Positions 5,654 to 6,227 of a DNA stretch of 6,227 nucleotides are shown here, piece after piece. This stretch comes from Oscillospiraceae bacterium. Its GTDB lineage: Bacteria > Bacillota > Clostridia > Oscillospirales > Ruminococcaceae. The stretch covers positions 1 to 6,227 of the forward strand of contig DLVP01000129.1 of assembly GCA_003445125.1 (NCBI GenBank), written 5' to 3'. Within the stretch, counting starts at the first letter, position 1. Each line of letters opens with the position of its first letter. Made by a program: the position numbers and the translations under genes. The notes beneath the pieces are model-generated. The model searched no databases. It saw nothing but the letters and a program-made list of their open reading frames with translations, and was not told where the DNA came from.

Positions 5654-5680
5654 TGTATCGGAACGGTAATTCGATATACA
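5654..5680. promoter_or_regulatory. Inverted repeat at the predicted transcription start of the TVP38-like gene
   Basis: GTGTATCG (5653-5660) and CGATATAC (5672-5679) are near-perfect inverted copies (7 of 8) separated by 11 bases. The repeat begins just after the -10 box and ends at the ribosome site, so it could be an operator or a weak leader hairpin. Confidence 0.3.
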
Positions 5681-5684
5681 GAGG
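5680..5684 (+). promoter_or_regulatory. Ribosome binding site that decides the start of the TVP38-like gene
   Basis: AGAGG touches the first in-frame ATG (5685), leaving no spacer, but lies 9 bases before the second in-frame ATG (5694). The second ATG is therefore the likelier start. Confidence 0.65.
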
Positions 5685-5693
5685 ATGAATAAA

Positions 5694-6227
5694 ATGAAAG
5701 ATATATTCCGCACCCTGAAAAGCAACCGAAAATTGTTTGCTACCTTGATTTTTCTTGTTTTTTTTTTGATTCTTTCCATTGTTTTGTGCATAAATCTGAC
5801 TCCGATCATTCAATCGCTGACCGAAAACGGCGTGCGCGAATCGTTTCAGAAATATATTGAAAATATGGGGTTCGGCGGCGTTCTCATTATGCTCGGCATT
5901 CAGATTCTCCAAGTCGTCATCGCCTTTATTCCCGGAGAACCGGTGGAAATTCTGATGGGAATTTTGTTCGGCACCTTCGGCGGACTTGCGGTTTCCATAG
6001 TCGGCTGTGCCATTGCTTCCGCACTTGTTTTCTTTGCTATGCGAAAATTCGGGAAACCGCTGTTCGAGGTTTTCTTTGATACGGAAAAAATGGAGCGTTT
6101 TCGCTTTTTGCAGAACTCGCAGAAGCTGGAGCTTCTCATTTTTCTTCTTTTCTTTATCCCGGGAACCCCGAAAGATGTACTCACTTACTTTGCCCCGCTG
6201 ACACCGATCAAAATGCGCGACTTTCTT
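5694..6227 (+). CDS. TVP38/TMEM64-family (VTT domain, DedA-related) membrane protein, 3' end outside the window
   Basis: Integral membrane protein. Relatives in the VTT/DedA superfamily are linked to lipid scrambling or lipid-carrier transport, but the role of this member is not known. The visible 178 residues have a short basic N-terminus and a first helix at 14-34. A hydrophobic block at 62-80 ends in the re-entrant motif FIPGEP (78-83). A Gly-rich segment follows, EILMGILFGTFGGL (85-98), with another helix to about 115. After the RKFGK turn, a hydrophobic block at 146-157 carries the second motif FIPGTP (154-159), followed by KDVLTYFAPLTP. The paired FIPG motifs are diagnostic of TVP38/TMEM64. 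The frame is open to the window end, so perhaps 40-60 residues are missing. ATG 5694 is preferred to ATG 5685 because of ribosome-site spacing. A run of ten T (5758-5767) lies in the first-helix coding region. Confidence 0.88.
   Translation, partial: MKDIFRTLKSNRKLFATLIFLVFFLILSIVLCINLTPIIQSLTENGVRESFQKYIENMGFGGVLIMLGIQILQVVIAFIPGEPVEILMGILFGTFGGLAVSIVGCAIASALVFFAMRKFGKPLFEVFFDTEKMERFRFLQNSQKLELLIFLLFFIPGTPKDVLTYFAPLTPIKMRDFL

Noticed and set aside
5520..5912. Upstream in-frame extension of the small membrane protein to 228 residues
   Set aside because: The extension is antisense to the TVP38-like gene and crosses both divergent promoters; the ribosome site and -10 box support the start at 5519.

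Overview
The window looks like a chromosomal segment of a Firmicute, most likely a gut-type Clostridia (Oscillospiraceae/Ruminococcaceae-like). Signs of this are AGGAGG-type ribosome binding sites, TTGACA/TATAAT promoters, moderate GC, a DUF1540 protein, a TVP38/TMEM64 protein with FIPG motifs, and an isocitrate/isopropylmalate-family dehydrogenase with a long N-terminal extension. It holds eight protein genes, two of them cut by the window edges. I see no tRNA, rRNA, CRISPR array, insertion sequence or phage gene, and no gene-free stretch over 300 bases.

Layout. (1) 1-857, minus: 5' part of an isocitrate dehydrogenase-like gene with a clear promoter. (2) 988-1854, plus: a membrane-anchored or secreted NodB-type polysaccharide deacetylase, divergent from (1). 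A perfect 17-bp palindrome lies between them. (3) 4841 down to 1856, minus: a tightly packed four-gene operon with a Crp/Fnr-family regulator, a lipoprotein solute-binding protein, a permease and an ATPase of the NitT/TauT (SsuABC-like) ABC family. Every junction overlaps. The operon has a strong promoter with an extended -10, and a 16-bp CRP/FNR-type palindrome sits at the predicted transcription start. It ends one base from the stop of the deacetylase gene. (4) 5148-4963, minus: a cysteine-rich DUF1540 protein with a strong intrinsic terminator that abuts the operon promoter. (5) 5519-5226, minus: a 97-residue, two-helix membrane protein that I do not recognise. (6) 5694 to the edge, plus: the N-terminal 178 residues of a TVP38/TMEM64 (VTT domain) membrane protein, divergent from (5).

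How the genes work together. The clear functional unit is the regulator-plus-importer operon. The solute-binding lipoprotein would capture a small molecule outside the membrane, and the permease and ATPase would import it. The co-transcribed regulator probably controls its own operon through the palindrome at the start site. The substrate cannot be read from the sequence. The regulator lacks the usual cAMP-contact residues, so it probably senses something else, possibly linked to the imported solute. The other genes look like ordinary housekeeping or envelope genes. I found no clearly new system. The operon with its candidate operator is the part most worth following up.
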